DNA of 64,000 bases from Auriscalpium vulgare (GCA_019915015.1 JAHBBC010000017.1:806001-870000); one strand, 5' to 3'. Shown: positions 29,983 through 40,556, counted from the stretch's first letter. Made by a program: numbers and translations. Notes: generated by a model not told the origin, from the letters alone.

Positions 29983-32607
29983 CTAGTAGAGGACCTCGGG
30001 CGGTGTGTCGCTCACCTCGTCCTCCTCCATGTGTTCAACCTGGAGGGGAGGCGACGTGGGGTCCCCGGGCGTGTGTTCAACACTCACCGGGGATCCAGGA
30101 CTCGGTGTCTCGGGGTCCTCGTGCGTGTCCATAGGCGCGACGGGTTGGTCGTCTGGTGCGGGGACGCTAGTGAGGGAGGCAGGAGCGGCCACCGGCGCAG
30201 TACCTCCCGCCGGCAGAGGTGCAGTGATCCCGGTACTGGCACCGGGGTTTGCCTCAGGGGTGACATAGGGGGTGTCGAGGGGCCCGTACTGCTCCTCCAT
30301 CGCAGCGATGGTGGGGACGTCGGGCCACTCGCTCTGGTCGAACGCGTCACGTTCATACGAGCGGTTGCGGCGGCAGCGCGCGTATTCCTCCATCTGGCGC
30401 ACTTGGATCGTTGTCACGCCTGATCGTATCATGTGCGTGACGACGTCCTCGTACGAGATGTTACGCGCGTCACCCGTGTAGTGATGCTCGCCGGTGTTGG
30501 GGAGCCCGAGGGGGAACGGGGTTCCCATTCTCTCGGCGAGGCGCTCAGAGAGGTGGGGAATGGAGAGGAGCGCGATCATCCGCTGTGTGAAGCGGTAGCG
30601 CGCTCCACGCTCCTGTTCGTTCCCGCCCATGGGGGCGAGTCTCCGCACGGAGAGGAACGCTCGCACGTACAATCGTGTGAACGGTCCCTCCTTGGGCTCT
30701 ATCCCCGCCGGGACTTGGGACAGATTTTCGCGCCAGAACTCCATCCAGGTGTCCTCGCTGTCTGACGGCCGCGGGGTCCTGAGATGGGCTCGCGGGCGTG
30801 GGGCTGCGTTTGCGGGCGGGGGCACGGCACTGGTGGGTGCGGGCGTGCTCGGCGGTGCCCCCGACTGTGTCGCAGTGGTGTAGCCGGGCGGGGCGGGCGA
30901 TAGGTTCGCGCTCGACGCGAACTGCGCGTTGATTCCGCTCTCGTTCGTCGTCGTGCGCGCACTCCTCGTGCCACTTGCCCTCGCGTTCGATGTCGAGCGC
31001 GAGTTGCCTGTCTGAGCCGGTGCGGCGTTCGTCCTCGAGCGCGTGCCGGTCGTCGTGTTGGTCGGCGGCACGCTCGCCGTCGAGCGTGCGCTTCCCGAGT
31101 CGTTGGTTGGCGGCGTTGCGTTCGATGTCGAGCGCACGTCGCTACCACTCTCGCCCCTCCCCCTGGCCGAACCGCCCGGCGTCTTCATGAGGTGCACGTA
31201 GTCTTGCGACCACCGCGCCATCAGGTGGCGGTGCAGGTTCGTCCGTTGGTCGCGCGGGTGGGTGTTGACATTGCGCACCATGCCGCGCAGGTCCTCCGTC
31301 GCCGTCGAGTCCGTCCGCGCGCGCTCGAACAGGGCGTCGAGTCGCCGGAGGGGCTCCTCGATGCCGTCGCGCTGTAAGAACCCGGTGACGGGGTCGTACG
31401 TCGGCAGCGGGGGGTGGTACACTGGCGGCGGCGCGGCGAACGGGTTGTTTGTCGGCGGGGTGCCATGCGCTATTTGCATGACGCCCTGGTGCAGCAGCTC
31501 GGCGTTGGCCATGAGCTGTTGTGTCGACGCCGGTATGGCGTGGTCGGTCGCGGGCGCAGGTGTGGTGGAACCCCAGGCGACGCTGGGTTCCCCCCATACC
31601 ATGGGCCGCTGCGCGCGCTTCCGTTCCTTCTCGTGCGCCCGCTTCTGCCTTTTGAGCGCATTGCTGTACTCCCGGTCCTTCTTCTTCTTGGCCGCCTCGC
31701 GCTCATCCTCCGAGTCGGCGTCGTCGCTGCTGGCGGACCAGTCGAACGAGCGCTTGGCTGGCGGCTCGGTGGACGGGCCTGCGACGGGTGCGGACTCGAT
31801 GGGGCAACCGGGGCGCGACGACGAAGTCGTAGGCGCTCGCGGCGGCGCGCGCGGCTCCGGGGCAGCCGGCCGTACCGGTGGCGGGGCTGGCTGCCGAGGT
31901 GCCGAGGTCCCCGTCGCGCGCGGTTTCGTCGTCGAGCTCGCGGGCGCGACAGGGGCGTGTACCGGGCGTTCAGCGCGACGTGCTACCGGGGGTGGCTCGT
32001 CGCGTGGTGGAACGGGAGTTACGGGTGGTGGTGGTGGTGGTGCTCGCGTGAGCTCGTCGATGCGGCGCTCCGCGTCTTCCAGGCGGCGGTGCGCGTCGCT
32101 GAGCTTTTCGCGTAGCGAAATGTTCAGCTCGCGGCACTCGTCTCGCTCGTCGCGGATGCGGCGGATGTCTTCGCGCAGTTCGTTACGCGCAGCGCGGTCG
32201 CGGTCCGCCTCGTGCATCTCTGCGAGTGCCCGAGCGGATCGCAAGTCCGCGCGGTCGGCCGTGTGCGCCTCGCGGAGGTGTCACATGTAGGGCTCGTCGC
32301 AGGGGCACGTCAGATGGCGGAGGCACTGCCAATCTACGTCCCACGAGTAGGGGGCCCTGGATTCATCGATGTCGATGTCCATGGCTTCCTGCGCGGGGTT
32401 TGTCTCGCTCGGCGCGCCTGCAACGTCATTCGTTGCGGGCGCGCCCAAGCTCTGGGTGGCCGCCGGAGGCGGGTGCCCAGTCGCCGGGTCGTTGAGGTTG
32501 TCGGGGATGCGGGGAGGGTCGCTGAGGCTGCGGGCGCGGCGGGTCATATTAAGTGGAGGTGGCGGGGGAGCGGTGAAGTGGTAGGCGCCCGCTGGCGCCT
32601 CTTTCAA
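29983..32607 (-). pseudogene. Extra ORF downstream of pol, about 874 codons with one in-frame TGA
   Basis: Read from ATG at 32607, 108 codons run to a TGA (32281-32283); the same frame then continues without a break for about 766 codons to the stop at 29983. The first part is Pro/Ser-rich and ends in a Cys/His cluster (CLRHLTCPCDEPYM, then H-x4-H after the TGA). It is followed by a strong charged coiled coil (about 60 residues with RRIRDERDE), long Pro/Ser/Thr-rich stretches, a basic KKKKDRE block and a globular segment (EEPLRRLDALFERA...HRHLMARW). No signal peptide or membrane helix is seen, so this is not an envelope protein despite its position. Function unknown; possibly structural or acquired from the host. 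Confidence 0.7.
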
Positions 32608-32691
32608 CTTTCCGCTTCCCGCTTACCTCAGCTGATATGACCCGCGTGCCTGTGGCCTCGCGAGCTCGATCTGCTGAGCGCCTGATGCACC

Positions 32692-35600
32692 TCAACTCCG
32701 CTGGCGACGACCACCGCATGGCGGTGATCGTCCCCCTCCCTTGCCCCCATCTTTGCGTGGCAGCGACTCAGGGTCGCTCACCCCGCGGAGTTGGAGGTAC
32801 CCGTCTAGGGCCTTGAGGTCCTTACAGGTCTCGAGGCCCTCCCAAGTGTGGTCCCCAAGTGACCACCGGACTTCAAGTTCTAGGGCATCGCCATTCCAGC
32901 GATGCCCGACTATCTCGTCCACGTACCACTCGTCGGCGTCGGGCTGTCCGAAGTCGTAGATGCGCCTCGCTTCACGATTTGGGAACACCCTCGCGTCGCT
33001 GGCGATGTGCTTCCGGAGTAGTGACGCGTGGAACGTCGGGTGTATTCTACGCGCCCGCAGTTCCTCGGGGAGTTCGATCTTGTAAGTCGAACTCCCGGGC
33101 CTCGCCTCGAGGACCTTGTACGGCCCCACGTACTTCGGCAGGAGCTTCTGAGCCCTCCCCTTGGGAAGGCTCAGGTTCTTGGTGCTCAGGTACACCAGAT
33201 CCCCTGCCTTGTACTCGTCCTCGGCCCGGCGGCGTTTGTTGGCCTGGAAAGTCTGGTCTACTCGACTTTCCAGGATGGCGTCGTGCGCTACCTCCAAGTC
33301 GGCGATCGCTCGCTTCGCGAACGCGTCGACTCCGCCGTACACGGTGCTGGGTATGGACGGCCCGAGCGCCTGCGGGACGTACCCGTAGTTGAGCTCGAAC
33401 GGTGCGAACCCTGTCGTCACGCTCGAGCTCGAGTTTATGGCGAACTCCACCATGGGCAGTTTGCTGCGCCAGTCGCGTTGGTCAGGCGTGACCATGCTAC
33501 GCAACATCTGTTCGATGGTGCGGTTCGCGCGTTCCGTCGCCCCATCCGTCTGCGGATGGAACGAGGTCGACATGAGCAGCTTAGTGCCGAGGAGGCGGTG
33601 GAGTTCACGCCAGAATATGGATGTGAACTTCACGTCCCGGTCGGACACGATCGTCTGCGGCACGCCGTGCAGCCGTACTATCTCCTTGAGATAGACGTCG
33701 GCCAATTCAGCGGCGCTAGTCGTGGTGCGCACTGGTACCAGGTGTACCATCGAGGTTAGGCGGCAAATAACCACCCATAGGTAGTTATAGCCGTCTTCCT
33801 CGGGGAATGGACCGGTAAAGTCCATTCCTATGGACTCCCATGGTTGCGCGGGGATGGGCATGGGGTGCAGCAGCCCGGCGGGCGCTGTATTCCCAGGCTT
33901 CGACGTTTGGCAAGTCCCACAGGACTTGCAGAACTCGTCGATATTCAGCCCCATTCGCGGCCACCAGAACCAGCGACGGATGTACTCTGATGTCTTTTGC
34001 GTTCCCATGTGGCCCAGTGTTCGGTGAGCGGCGTCCGTGATTACTTCACGGAGTTTGCGCTTTCCGAACATGGTGTCGGGGACGCACAGTACGCGGACTC
34101 CCATCCGGGATTTCGAATACCAGGCTTCCCCGTCCTCCTCAAACGCGGGGAATTCGCTAGGCGAATTCACGACCTTGGAGAAGAACGCGTCCTTGGCGTA
34201 TCCCGATCTGAGGGATGCCATCCAGTCTCCCTCGGTCGCGATGCTGTCCGGTAGTGGTGGTCCCTCGCCCAGTGTATCGCGTACTTGCGATGCAGGTGGG
34301 GGAGGTGCTGCCAACGTTGGTACGGCCTCGCTCGCGACCTCGCGTGCCTTCACTGCTTTCTTCTTGGGCGCGGCTACTCGCTTGCCAGGGGCAGCGGTTG
34401 TTGGCAGTGGAGCTGCGTTCTGCCGCATCTCACGGGCGATACGGTCGCGCTCGGCGTCCCGCTCGCGCAACTTCATCGCGCGTAGTTCCAGGATGCGTGT
34501 CGGCGGCAGGTCATCCATGTCTGGATCCAACGCTGCGTCGATCGTCACGTATTCTGTACCGGGCACGTCAGGTGGTTGGGATGCGTAGTACCTAGACAAC
34601 GCATCCGCCATCTTGTTCTGAATCCCCTCGACGTACTTGATCTCAGTATCGTACTTCGAGAGGAATTCAGCCCACCGCGTCTGTCGAGGCGACAAGTCCT
34701 TCTGCTTTTGGAAGAACTCGAGCGCCTTGTGGTCGGTGACGACGGTGAATCGGCGACCTATCAGCTTGTCCGACCACTTCGACAGTGCTTCTAGTATTGC
34801 GATTGTCTCGTGTTCGAACGTGCGGTAGTTGCGCTGGGCCTCCGTGAATCGCTTGGACATCAGCCCAGCAGGTCTACATGATGTCCATTCGGGGCCCTGG
34901 CCATACATTGCGCCGACTCCGACGGTGGAGGCGTCGCAGATGACCCAGATCGTTTCGCCGGTGCGAGGGTTGATCGGGCGCAAGATGGGGACTTTGCACA
35001 CTAGCGCTTTGATTGTTTCAAAGCACGATGTGTGTATAGCCCGCCACTGGAATATACGACCATTCCGCGTCATTCCGGCCAGTACGGAAGTGTATGCGGA
35101 TATGTCGGGCAAGAATTGGGACAGATATTGTACAAGTCCCAGGAATTGGAGCACCTCGTTCATGTTCGATAGTGTGGGCCAGTTCCTGACCTTGGACATC
35201 TTGTCCGAATCAGCATGGAGGCCGCGGTCGTCTATGACGTGCCCGAGGCAGTCCATGCTCGTCGAGTACAGGTCGCACTTTTCCTTGCTGAGGAAGAGGT
35301 GGTTTTTTCGGAGGGTGTCGAACACGATGCGCAGATGGCCTTCATGTTCTTCGATTTCATCGGAGAATATGAATATGTCATCTAGGTACACGTGCACGAA
35401 CAGCCCGATGCAATCCCTCAGGATTGCCGTCATTAATCTCTGGAATGTGGCAGGGGCGTTGCAGTCCCCTTGCTGCATGACGTGACTGACCTTCGTCCCG
35501 TATATGGAGGCGAAGGCTGTCTTCCAGACGTCGTCGGGTTCGATGCGGATTTGTTCGTACGCGTCGCTCATATCGATCTTGGAACGATATTTCGTGCGCG

Positions 35601-36108
35601 CGACGTCCATCCGAATCTGATCCTGGTCGGGGAATGGCGTTACGTCCTTGTGCGTGTTGTCGTTGCGCTTGCGCGCATCGACAACCGTCCGTAGCTTCCC
35701 TGACTTCTTTGGTATGCAAAGAAGTGGGGCGGCTTGCGGTACTGTACGCATTTCCCACAACCCGGCTGCCGTGTATCGCTTGATTTTCTCCATTAACTGG
35801 GGTTTGAGCGCATCCGGGCATCGCGGGAGGTGGTAGGATATAACCAGACCCTCATCAATCAGGTTGATGCGGTGGTTGACTTCGTGAAATGGGGGGAGCT
35901 GGAGCGGTACGGGGCACATTATATCCGCCGCCCGTTCCATCCATTTCGCTCGGTTCGCGTTTATCGTGTTCACGAGGGGAAGCGGGTCCCTTGGGGTAGC
36001 CCCTCCTCTCGTTTTGCGTCCTTGCCCCGTCCCATCCCTTGGCACATTCGGTGTCCCGTGTGCCATCGAGGTAGCGGGTTCCACGTGAGTGGAGCCCGCT
36101 TCCTCGAT
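32692..36108 (-). CDS. pol: Gypsy pol: reverse transcriptase, RNase H, integrase, chromodomain
   Basis: Open from directly after a TGA at 36109-36111 in the same frame as the protease, about 1138 codons. In order: RT with FPDQDQIR, SKIDMSDAYEQ and the YLDD catalytic box; RNase H (CDAS, HETIAILEAL, TDHK, ADALS); integrase with HRTLGH...CKSCGTC zinc finger and D-D-E residues (GMDFTGP, VSDRDVKF, TDGATERANRT); a VGPYKVLE-type GPY motif; and a C-terminal chromodomain (EWYVDEIVGHRW...WSLGDHTWEGLE), which in chromoviruses can direct insertion to marked chromatin. All catalytic residues of RT, RNase H and integrase are present. Confidence 0.9.
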   Translation of the reverse strand: MEEAGSTHVEPATSMAHGTPNVPRDGTGQGRKTRGGATPRDPLPLVNTINANRAKWMERAADIMCPVPLQLPPFHEVNHRINLIDEGLVISYHLPRCPDALKPQLMEKIKRYTAAGLWEMRTVPQAAPLLCIPKKSGKLRTVVDARKRNDNTHKDVTPFPDQDQIRMDVARTKYRSKIDMSDAYEQIRIEPDDVWKTAFASIYGTKVSHVMQQGDCNAPATFQRLMTAILRDCIGLFVHVYLDDIFIFSDEIEEHEGHLRIVFDTLRKNHLFLSKEKCDLYSTSMDCLGHVIDDRGLHADSDKMSKVRNWPTLSNMNEVLQFLGLVQYLSQFLPDISAYTSVLAGMTRNGRIFQWRAIHTSCFETIKALVCKVPILRPINPRTGETIWVICDASTVGVGAMYGQGPEWTSCRPAGLMSKRFTEAQRNYRTFEHETIAILEALSKWSDKLIGRRFTVVTDHKALEFFQKQKDLSPRQTRWAEFLSKYDTEIKYVEGIQNKMADALSRYYASQPPDVPGTEYVTIDAALDPDMDDLPPTRILELRAMKLRERDAERDRIAREMRQNAAPLPTTAAPGKRVAAPKKKAVKAREVASEAVPTLAAPPPPASQVRDTLGEGPPLPDSIATEGDWMASLRSGYAKDAFFSKVVNSPSEFPAFEEDGEAWYSKSRMGVRVLCVPDTMFGKRKLREVITDAAHRTLGHMGTQKTSEYIRRWFWWPRMGLNIDEFCKSCGTCQTSKPGNTAPAGLLHPMPIPAQPWESIGMDFTGPFPEEDGYNYLWVVICRLTSMVHLVPVRTTTSAAELADVYLKEIVRLHGVPQTIVSDRDVKFTSIFWRELHRLLGTKLLMSTSFHPQTDGATERANRTIEQMLRSMVTPDQRDWRSKLPMVEFAINSSSSVTTGFAPFELNYGYVPQALGPSIPSTVYGGVDAFAKRAIADLEVAHDAILESRVDQTFQANKRRRAEDEYKAGDLVYLSTKNLSLPKGRAQKLLPKYVGPYKVLEARPGSSTYKIELPEELRARRIHPTFHASLLRKHIASDARVFPNREARRIYDFGQPDADEWYVDEIVGHRWNGDALELEVRWSLGDHTWEGLETCKDLKALDGYLQLRGVSDPESLPRKDGGKGGGRSPPCGGRRQRS

Positions 36109-37506
36109 TCAATCATGGATGGGGCGCGCGGCATTGACCCGCAGGTCTGCGCGCGCGCGCGGGCGTGGCCAGTGGCGTCGCGCCCGCTTGCTCTCCTGTT
36201 TAGGAGTGAGTGCGGGGAAGGTGTGCTCGCCTACCGTGATCGTATTGTCACGGAAGTTGAGGAGCACACCGTGCCGCTTGAGGAATGGTACCCCGAGTAT
36301 AACATCGTAGTGATTGATGTTAGCTATGTCGAGGTAGGTCGGGTAGCGCTGCTTGCCTATCCCGACCTCGCAGTTGGTTCCATAGTTGATCTTCGACTTG
36401 GATCCGACGCAGCCCAGTTGCAGTGTCATTGGCCGCTTCAGCTCGAATATCCCGACCCGGGATACCGTGGCTGCTTCCGGGCTGATGCTGTCTGCGGTGC
36501 TGCCACTGTTGAACAGGGTGTAGAACGTCTCGCCATTGATGACTATGTCACCTGCGAGTACGGTCTGCCCTTCGTCCGAGCGAGTGGGTTGCTCCGAGTC
36601 CGGTACGTTCTTGCGCAGGTTTGCCATGTATACCCAGCGAGGGGTGTCCTCGCTGGTCTTACTGGCATTTGTTCGCATCGCGAACATCCTGCGTGACGGT
36701 CCGGCGTCAGGTCGAGGCAAGGGGGATCTCCTGGACAGTCTGTCTGCAACATTCGGTGTCGAATGTTCTGTCTGGGAGCCCTCGGCTGCTGGCTCGGCGG
36801 ATGCATTGTCCGGTTCATTGCGAGGATACGGTGGAGGAGGCGGAACTTGGTCGTCATCGTTCCGAGCGCCCTCGTTGCCCCCTCCCCCTGCGGCCGGCTG
36901 GCGGAATCGGGCTGGTACCGGCCATGCCGTCTGCCCGTACCCATCCGGCCACAATGGTGCTTGGGGCGCGCGGCGCTCGAGGCGCTGTACAAGGTTGAAT
37001 GCATTCCGCATCCCAGCGTTGTACGCGCGCTCCATGTCGTCGGTCGCGCGGTTGGCGGGTGCGAATGCTACTAGCGCGTGTGCAGCATGCGCTAGTGCAT
37101 CGTTCCACCCCGTGCTGTAGATGTCCGCGCGCACCCTGCTCTGCAGGTCCATGGCAACGAATATGCTGTCGTTGCGCTGCATCGCATAGTCGCGATGGTT
37201 CACAAACAGCAGGCATACGAAGCACTCCGTCCCATGCACGATCCCGAATACGTGATCGAGCATCCAGCGCTGTCGCTGGGGTATAGGCTGGCCGGTTCGC
37301 AGACATTCTGCCAATCGGTCTGCCTCGTACCGAATGCGTCGGTGGTCCCGCTGGTTGTACCACCAGACCTGGTCGAGGAGGCGGCGCTCGTCTTCGGGCG
37401 CCGACTCGAGGATGTGCAGGACGGTGGGTTTGTCGGCAGGAACAAATCCATGCTCTCCGCAGGTAGCTGTGCGTTGTCGGGGAGGCGCCCTTGATCCGAC
37501 GTCGGA
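36109..37506 (-). pseudogene. Gypsy protease region, active-site Asp replaced
   Basis: Frame open from 37506; true coding begins near 37440 (VPADKPTVLHILESAPEDE), overlapping the 3' end of gag in the -1 frame. A retropepsin-like domain lies near the end: VLAGDIVINGETFYTLF, then NSGSTADSISPEA where the family has D-S/T-G, and the second half with DVILGVPFLKRHG. The Asn codon AAC is at 36508-36510. The frame ends at TGA (36109-36111), and the same frame continues directly into pol, so gag-pol was probably a continuous polyprotein apart from the gag shift. This copy is unlikely to make active protease. Confidence 0.75.
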
Positions 37507-40196
37507 TCACTCGGCATTTCCCCCCCTGTTATTGCTATGTACTGTACCGTGGCACGTACGTGCTGTCGGTAAGTATTTGCATACGACGCGGGAATATTGG
37601 GGAAGTCCCTGTCTCGCGCGGCACGGGCTTCAGGCGGGCTAATCCAGTACGGCACTTGCACCGCATCTGCTGGGTTTTGGCCCTCCTGCGATACCGACAC
37701 TCGCGTGAACAGGTCGTCCACCCATTGCACGCCCGTGTCCCAAGGACCTCGTGGGCGAGGGCGAGGGTCCTCTTCCTCCTCATCGTCCATGGCGATGACG
37801 GGTGGAGGCTCGTCGTCGTCGTCGACCTCCTCGATTACGTCCTCGCGCAGGCGCATAGAGAATGTGCGCATGCTTGCGAGTCGCACTGGGGGACCCTCAT
37901 CATTGTCGTCATCGTCTTCGATGGCGTCGTCGATGAATTCGAAGTCCTCGGCGTACTCGTCTGGGGACTCGTAGTGTTCCCCAATCGGTAAATCGTCCTC
38001 GTCGTCCGCCGCGTCATCTGCTAGTGCCGACGCGTCGGTTCCTCCAGTTTCAGGACCCACAGGTTCATCATCCGAGTTGTCGTCGACAACTCGGCTGGCA
38101 AACAGTCGTGGTTTTCCGAACTGGGGGCACCTCGGGTCGGTGGAGTAGTGTCCCATTTGCCCACATGCGTAGCATTTGACGGGTCGGTCCGCCGCTGGCG
38201 GGGCTCGCCCAGTGGCCGCCGTTCCACGGAACGGGGCTCTGTCGCGACTCCCAGTGGTGACCGCACCGCTCGCTCGCGGGGGCTCCGTCGCCCGCGGTTC
38301 AGCGCGCGCAGCTGCCGCCCCGGCCGCCCTATGCCGCTGGGACGGGCGGGGAGTTAGGCGCGGGGCGGGGCGCGGGGCAGTTGTGGGTGTTCTGCGCTCC
38401 GTGACCGTGCCGCTGCTCCGACCCGCTGTGCCGGTGCCTTTGCTAGCAGTCTGCTGGCGCTCGCGATAGGTGGTCATGAGGAGGTTACCCTCCTCCGCCT
38501 GGATTGCGGTGGCTAGCAGTGTCTCCATGGTAGTGTACTCGGCGGACATGCCTCTCACTCGGAGAAGCAAGTCCGCTATGTCCTCTGGGAGGCCGCTGAT
38601 GAATACACGCCTGAACGTGTATTCATCGGGTTGTTCCACCATTCGAGCGGAACGCTCGCGCAGCTCGTTGTAGAACCCGGCGACCCCGCGTTTCCTGGAG
38701 AATCGCGTGGCCATGAACCGGGTCGCCGCGCCCTGCGCCGATGCAGAGTGGATGAACCGCCCGTGAAGGGCCACGATTGCGTCCTCAAAGGTCCAGTCGC
38801 GGATGAGACGGATGGGCGATTCAATCTCCTGGGAGTACCATCTGGCGGCCTCGCCGTCCAGCATGGATCCCAGTATGGTCACCCGTTCGTCGTCTCGATC
38901 GGGACCCGTGACGTGGTTGAGTCTCATCCATCGGAGGATGGCACTCAACCACAGTTCAAATGCGTCTAGGCTGTCCTGTCCCCCGTACGTGTCGGGGAAC
39001 GTAATTTTGTAGGCTCTCCCGAGTCCGGGGACGTGCACAGTCGCGCGGCCCACGCGGTCTCGGATCATGGCGATGAGTCGGTCCAGTACCGCCTCGAGCA
39101 CAGAGTAGGCTCGGGGTGGGGGGTCGTTCATCCCATGGCCCTGGCCTTGTCCTGGGGGAATCGGGCGGCGGGCGATTGGGGGAACCGCGCGTTCCCCTTC
39201 ATCGTCCCACTGCCTCTGATCCAATCTGGGATCGGCAAGGTGCCGCGGCGCGCGATGCGGGGGTTCTTCACGCCTCGCGTCGTCCCGTTCGGCAATCTGT
39301 GGACCAGCCTGATGGCGGGGGGGCGCTTCATCGTCCGCGACGATGGCGCGCTCCCTAGCTTCGGCGGCAAATCTCTCATTTACCTGAGCCCGTCTCGCGG
39401 CGAGGCGATCCGCGGCAGCTCGTCGGTTGGCTTCCTCGGGTGTCTCTGCGCGTTCTGGGGGCGGCATCGCATTAGTGCGATGCGGCTCCGGGGCTGCCTC
39501 AGTTTGCTCGGGTGAATTTCTCCCCGAGTGGTCCTGCGGCTGTTCCGACTCAGCGTAATACTCTTCCAACGTGTGCAGTGCCGCGTACGCGTCGCGTATG
39601 CTTTCCGCTGAGTCCTGCACGGCCATACTAGTGGCCGTAGCATGGGACTGCAGTGTGGCCAGTAACCGCTCACCGCGCATCAATCGTATGCGTACGTTCC
39701 GTGCGAGCTCGGTCGGATCGGCGGCACGCAATTGTGCTAAGTTTTCGCGGTTCTCGTGGCGCGGTGCAGATGGCCCTGCCATCGGCTGGGACCTTGACGG
39801 GCTCCCCAGCCGGGCGTACGGGTTCTGCATGTCGTTGCGCGAGTTGCGGAGGGCGATGATCAAGTCTTCATCGACTTCCGCAACTTCAGGTTCAGCGTCA
39901 TCGGGGGCCATCTGCTCATTATGATCGACGGCCTCGGGTACTTCCCGCGCGCGGGCCTTCCCTTTTCCCTTCCCTCTGTCAGAGGGCAGGTTGTCGGGAG
40001 GTGCCGGCGACAGCGGGAACGACGTGCGGTCTCGCTCTTGCACGTCGTCGGGCGTTCCCTGGGTGATGCTCGTTGACTCAGGGATCATTGGTTGGCTGTC
40101 TGTGACACCCGTTCCGCCTTCGCTCTGCGAAGTCGGGCCGGCGAGTCTCGACGAACGGCGAGGCTCGCTGGAGGGGGTCTTTTTGGCTGATGCCAT
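37200..40196 (-). CDS. gag: Gypsy gag
   Basis: ATG at 40196 (MASAKKTPSSEPRRSSRLAG) is the first after the 5' LTR, 54 nt inside it. A disordered charged N-terminal third is followed by a retrotransposon capsid domain (FPDTYGGQDSLDAFELWL; LDGEAARWY; FISGLPEDIADLL) and a zinc knuckle, CYACGQMGHYSTDPRC, whose last spacing (H-x6-C) is longer than the usual x4. An acidic tail follows. The real product probably shifts to the -1 frame near 37440-37506 to enter the protease; the frame continuing to 37200 then reads as non-native sequence. Confidence 0.85.
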   Translation of the reverse strand: MASAKKTPSSEPRRSSRLAGPTSQSEGGTGVTDSQPMIPESTSITQGTPDDVQERDRTSFPLSPAPPDNLPSDRGKGKGKARAREVPEAVDHNEQMAPDDAEPEVAEVDEDLIIALRNSRNDMQNPYARLGSPSRSQPMAGPSAPRHENRENLAQLRAADPTELARNVRIRLMRGERLLATLQSHATATSMAVQDSAESIRDAYAALHTLEEYYAESEQPQDHSGRNSPEQTEAAPEPHRTNAMPPPERAETPEEANRRAAADRLAARRAQVNERFAAEARERAIVADDEAPPRHQAGPQIAERDDARREEPPHRAPRHLADPRLDQRQWDDEGERAVPPIARRPIPPGQGQGHGMNDPPPRAYSVLEAVLDRLIAMIRDRVGRATVHVPGLGRAYKITFPDTYGGQDSLDAFELWLSAILRWMRLNHVTGPDRDDERVTILGSMLDGEAARWYSQEIESPIRLIRDWTFEDAIVALHGRFIHSASAQGAATRFMATRFSRKRGVAGFYNELRERSARMVEQPDEYTFRRVFISGLPEDIADLLLRVRGMSAEYTTMETLLATAIQAEEGNLLMTTYRERQQTASKGTGTAGRSSGTVTERRTPTTAPRPAPRLTPRPSQRHRAAGAAAARAEPRATEPPRASGAVTTGSRDRAPFRGTAATGRAPPAADRPVKCYACGQMGHYSTDPRCPQFGKPRLFASRVVDDNSDDEPVGPETGGTDASALADDAADDEDDLPIGEHYESPDEYAEDFEFIDDAIEDDDDNDEGPPVRLASMRTFSMRLREDVIEEVDDDDEPPPVIAMDDEEEEDPRPRPRGPWDTGVQWVDDLFTRVSVSQEGQNPADAVQVPYWISPPEARAARDRDFPNIPASYANTYRQHVRATVQYIAITGGEMPSDPTSDQGRLPDNAQLPAESMDLFLPTNPPSCTSSSRRPKTSAASSTRSGGTTSGTTDAFGTRQTDWQNVCEPASLYPSDSAGCSITYSGSCMGRSASYACCL

Positions 40197-40249
40197 GCTC
40201 GGGGGGTCTCTATATTCGCTGTTTTGTATCCGTGTGGGATTCAAAAAAG

Positions 40250-40551
40250 TGTAATGAGAACGCCCTTGTAGCTTACGGCTCACGCGTAATGAATCGAATC
40301 CACGTATAGAGACGTGGGGGGATGGATTCACGAAGGCGTGAGTGGATGTAATATACAAAGGAGTGCTGCCCGCTCGTCGACGACGAGCGAGCCCTAACTA
40401 CTGCCATCCACGTGACACTGATCCGTGGTTGATCCGCGATGCGGATCAACCGGTCCATCTCCCCCGGCCCGAGCTTTACAGGCGCCAGCGCCAGCTCGTG
40501 TGTTCAACGTTCGAAGGTCATCGCACTTGTGCGATGACCGTCTACCTTACA
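40250..40551 (-). repeat. Gypsy 5' LTR
   Basis: 302 bp, no difference from 29546-29847 noticed. It is followed outside by the target duplication gtgaa (40552-40556). Confidence 0.93.
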
Positions 40552-40556
40552 GTGAA

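Larger units (their letters stand above)
29546..40551 (-). mobile_element. Ty3/Gypsy (chromodomain) LTR retrotransposon, 11.0 kb
   Basis: Two 302-bp LTRs with no difference seen, TG...CA ends, and a 5-bp duplication gtgaa on both sides (29541-29545 and 40552-40556) mark a complete and recent insertion. Transcription runs leftward: 5' LTR at 40250-40551, gag, protease, RT-RNase H-integrase-chromodomain, an additional long ORF, polypurine tract, 3' LTR. Coding is interrupted by a frame change between gag and protease and by two in-frame TGA codons, and the protease active-site Asp is replaced. No TGG-type primer-binding site follows the 5' LTR directly (cttttttgaatcccacacgg is found instead). 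Confidence 0.93.

Noticed and set aside
31262..32290. 342-aa plus-strand ORF
   Set aside because: Antisense shadow of the Gypsy extra ORF, Ser/Arg/Ala-rich because of the GC-rich Pro/Ser codons on the coding strand.
29983..32607. Envelope-like protein of the Gypsy element
   Set aside because: No signal peptide, membrane helix or glycoprotein-like Cys pattern; only the position would suggest env.
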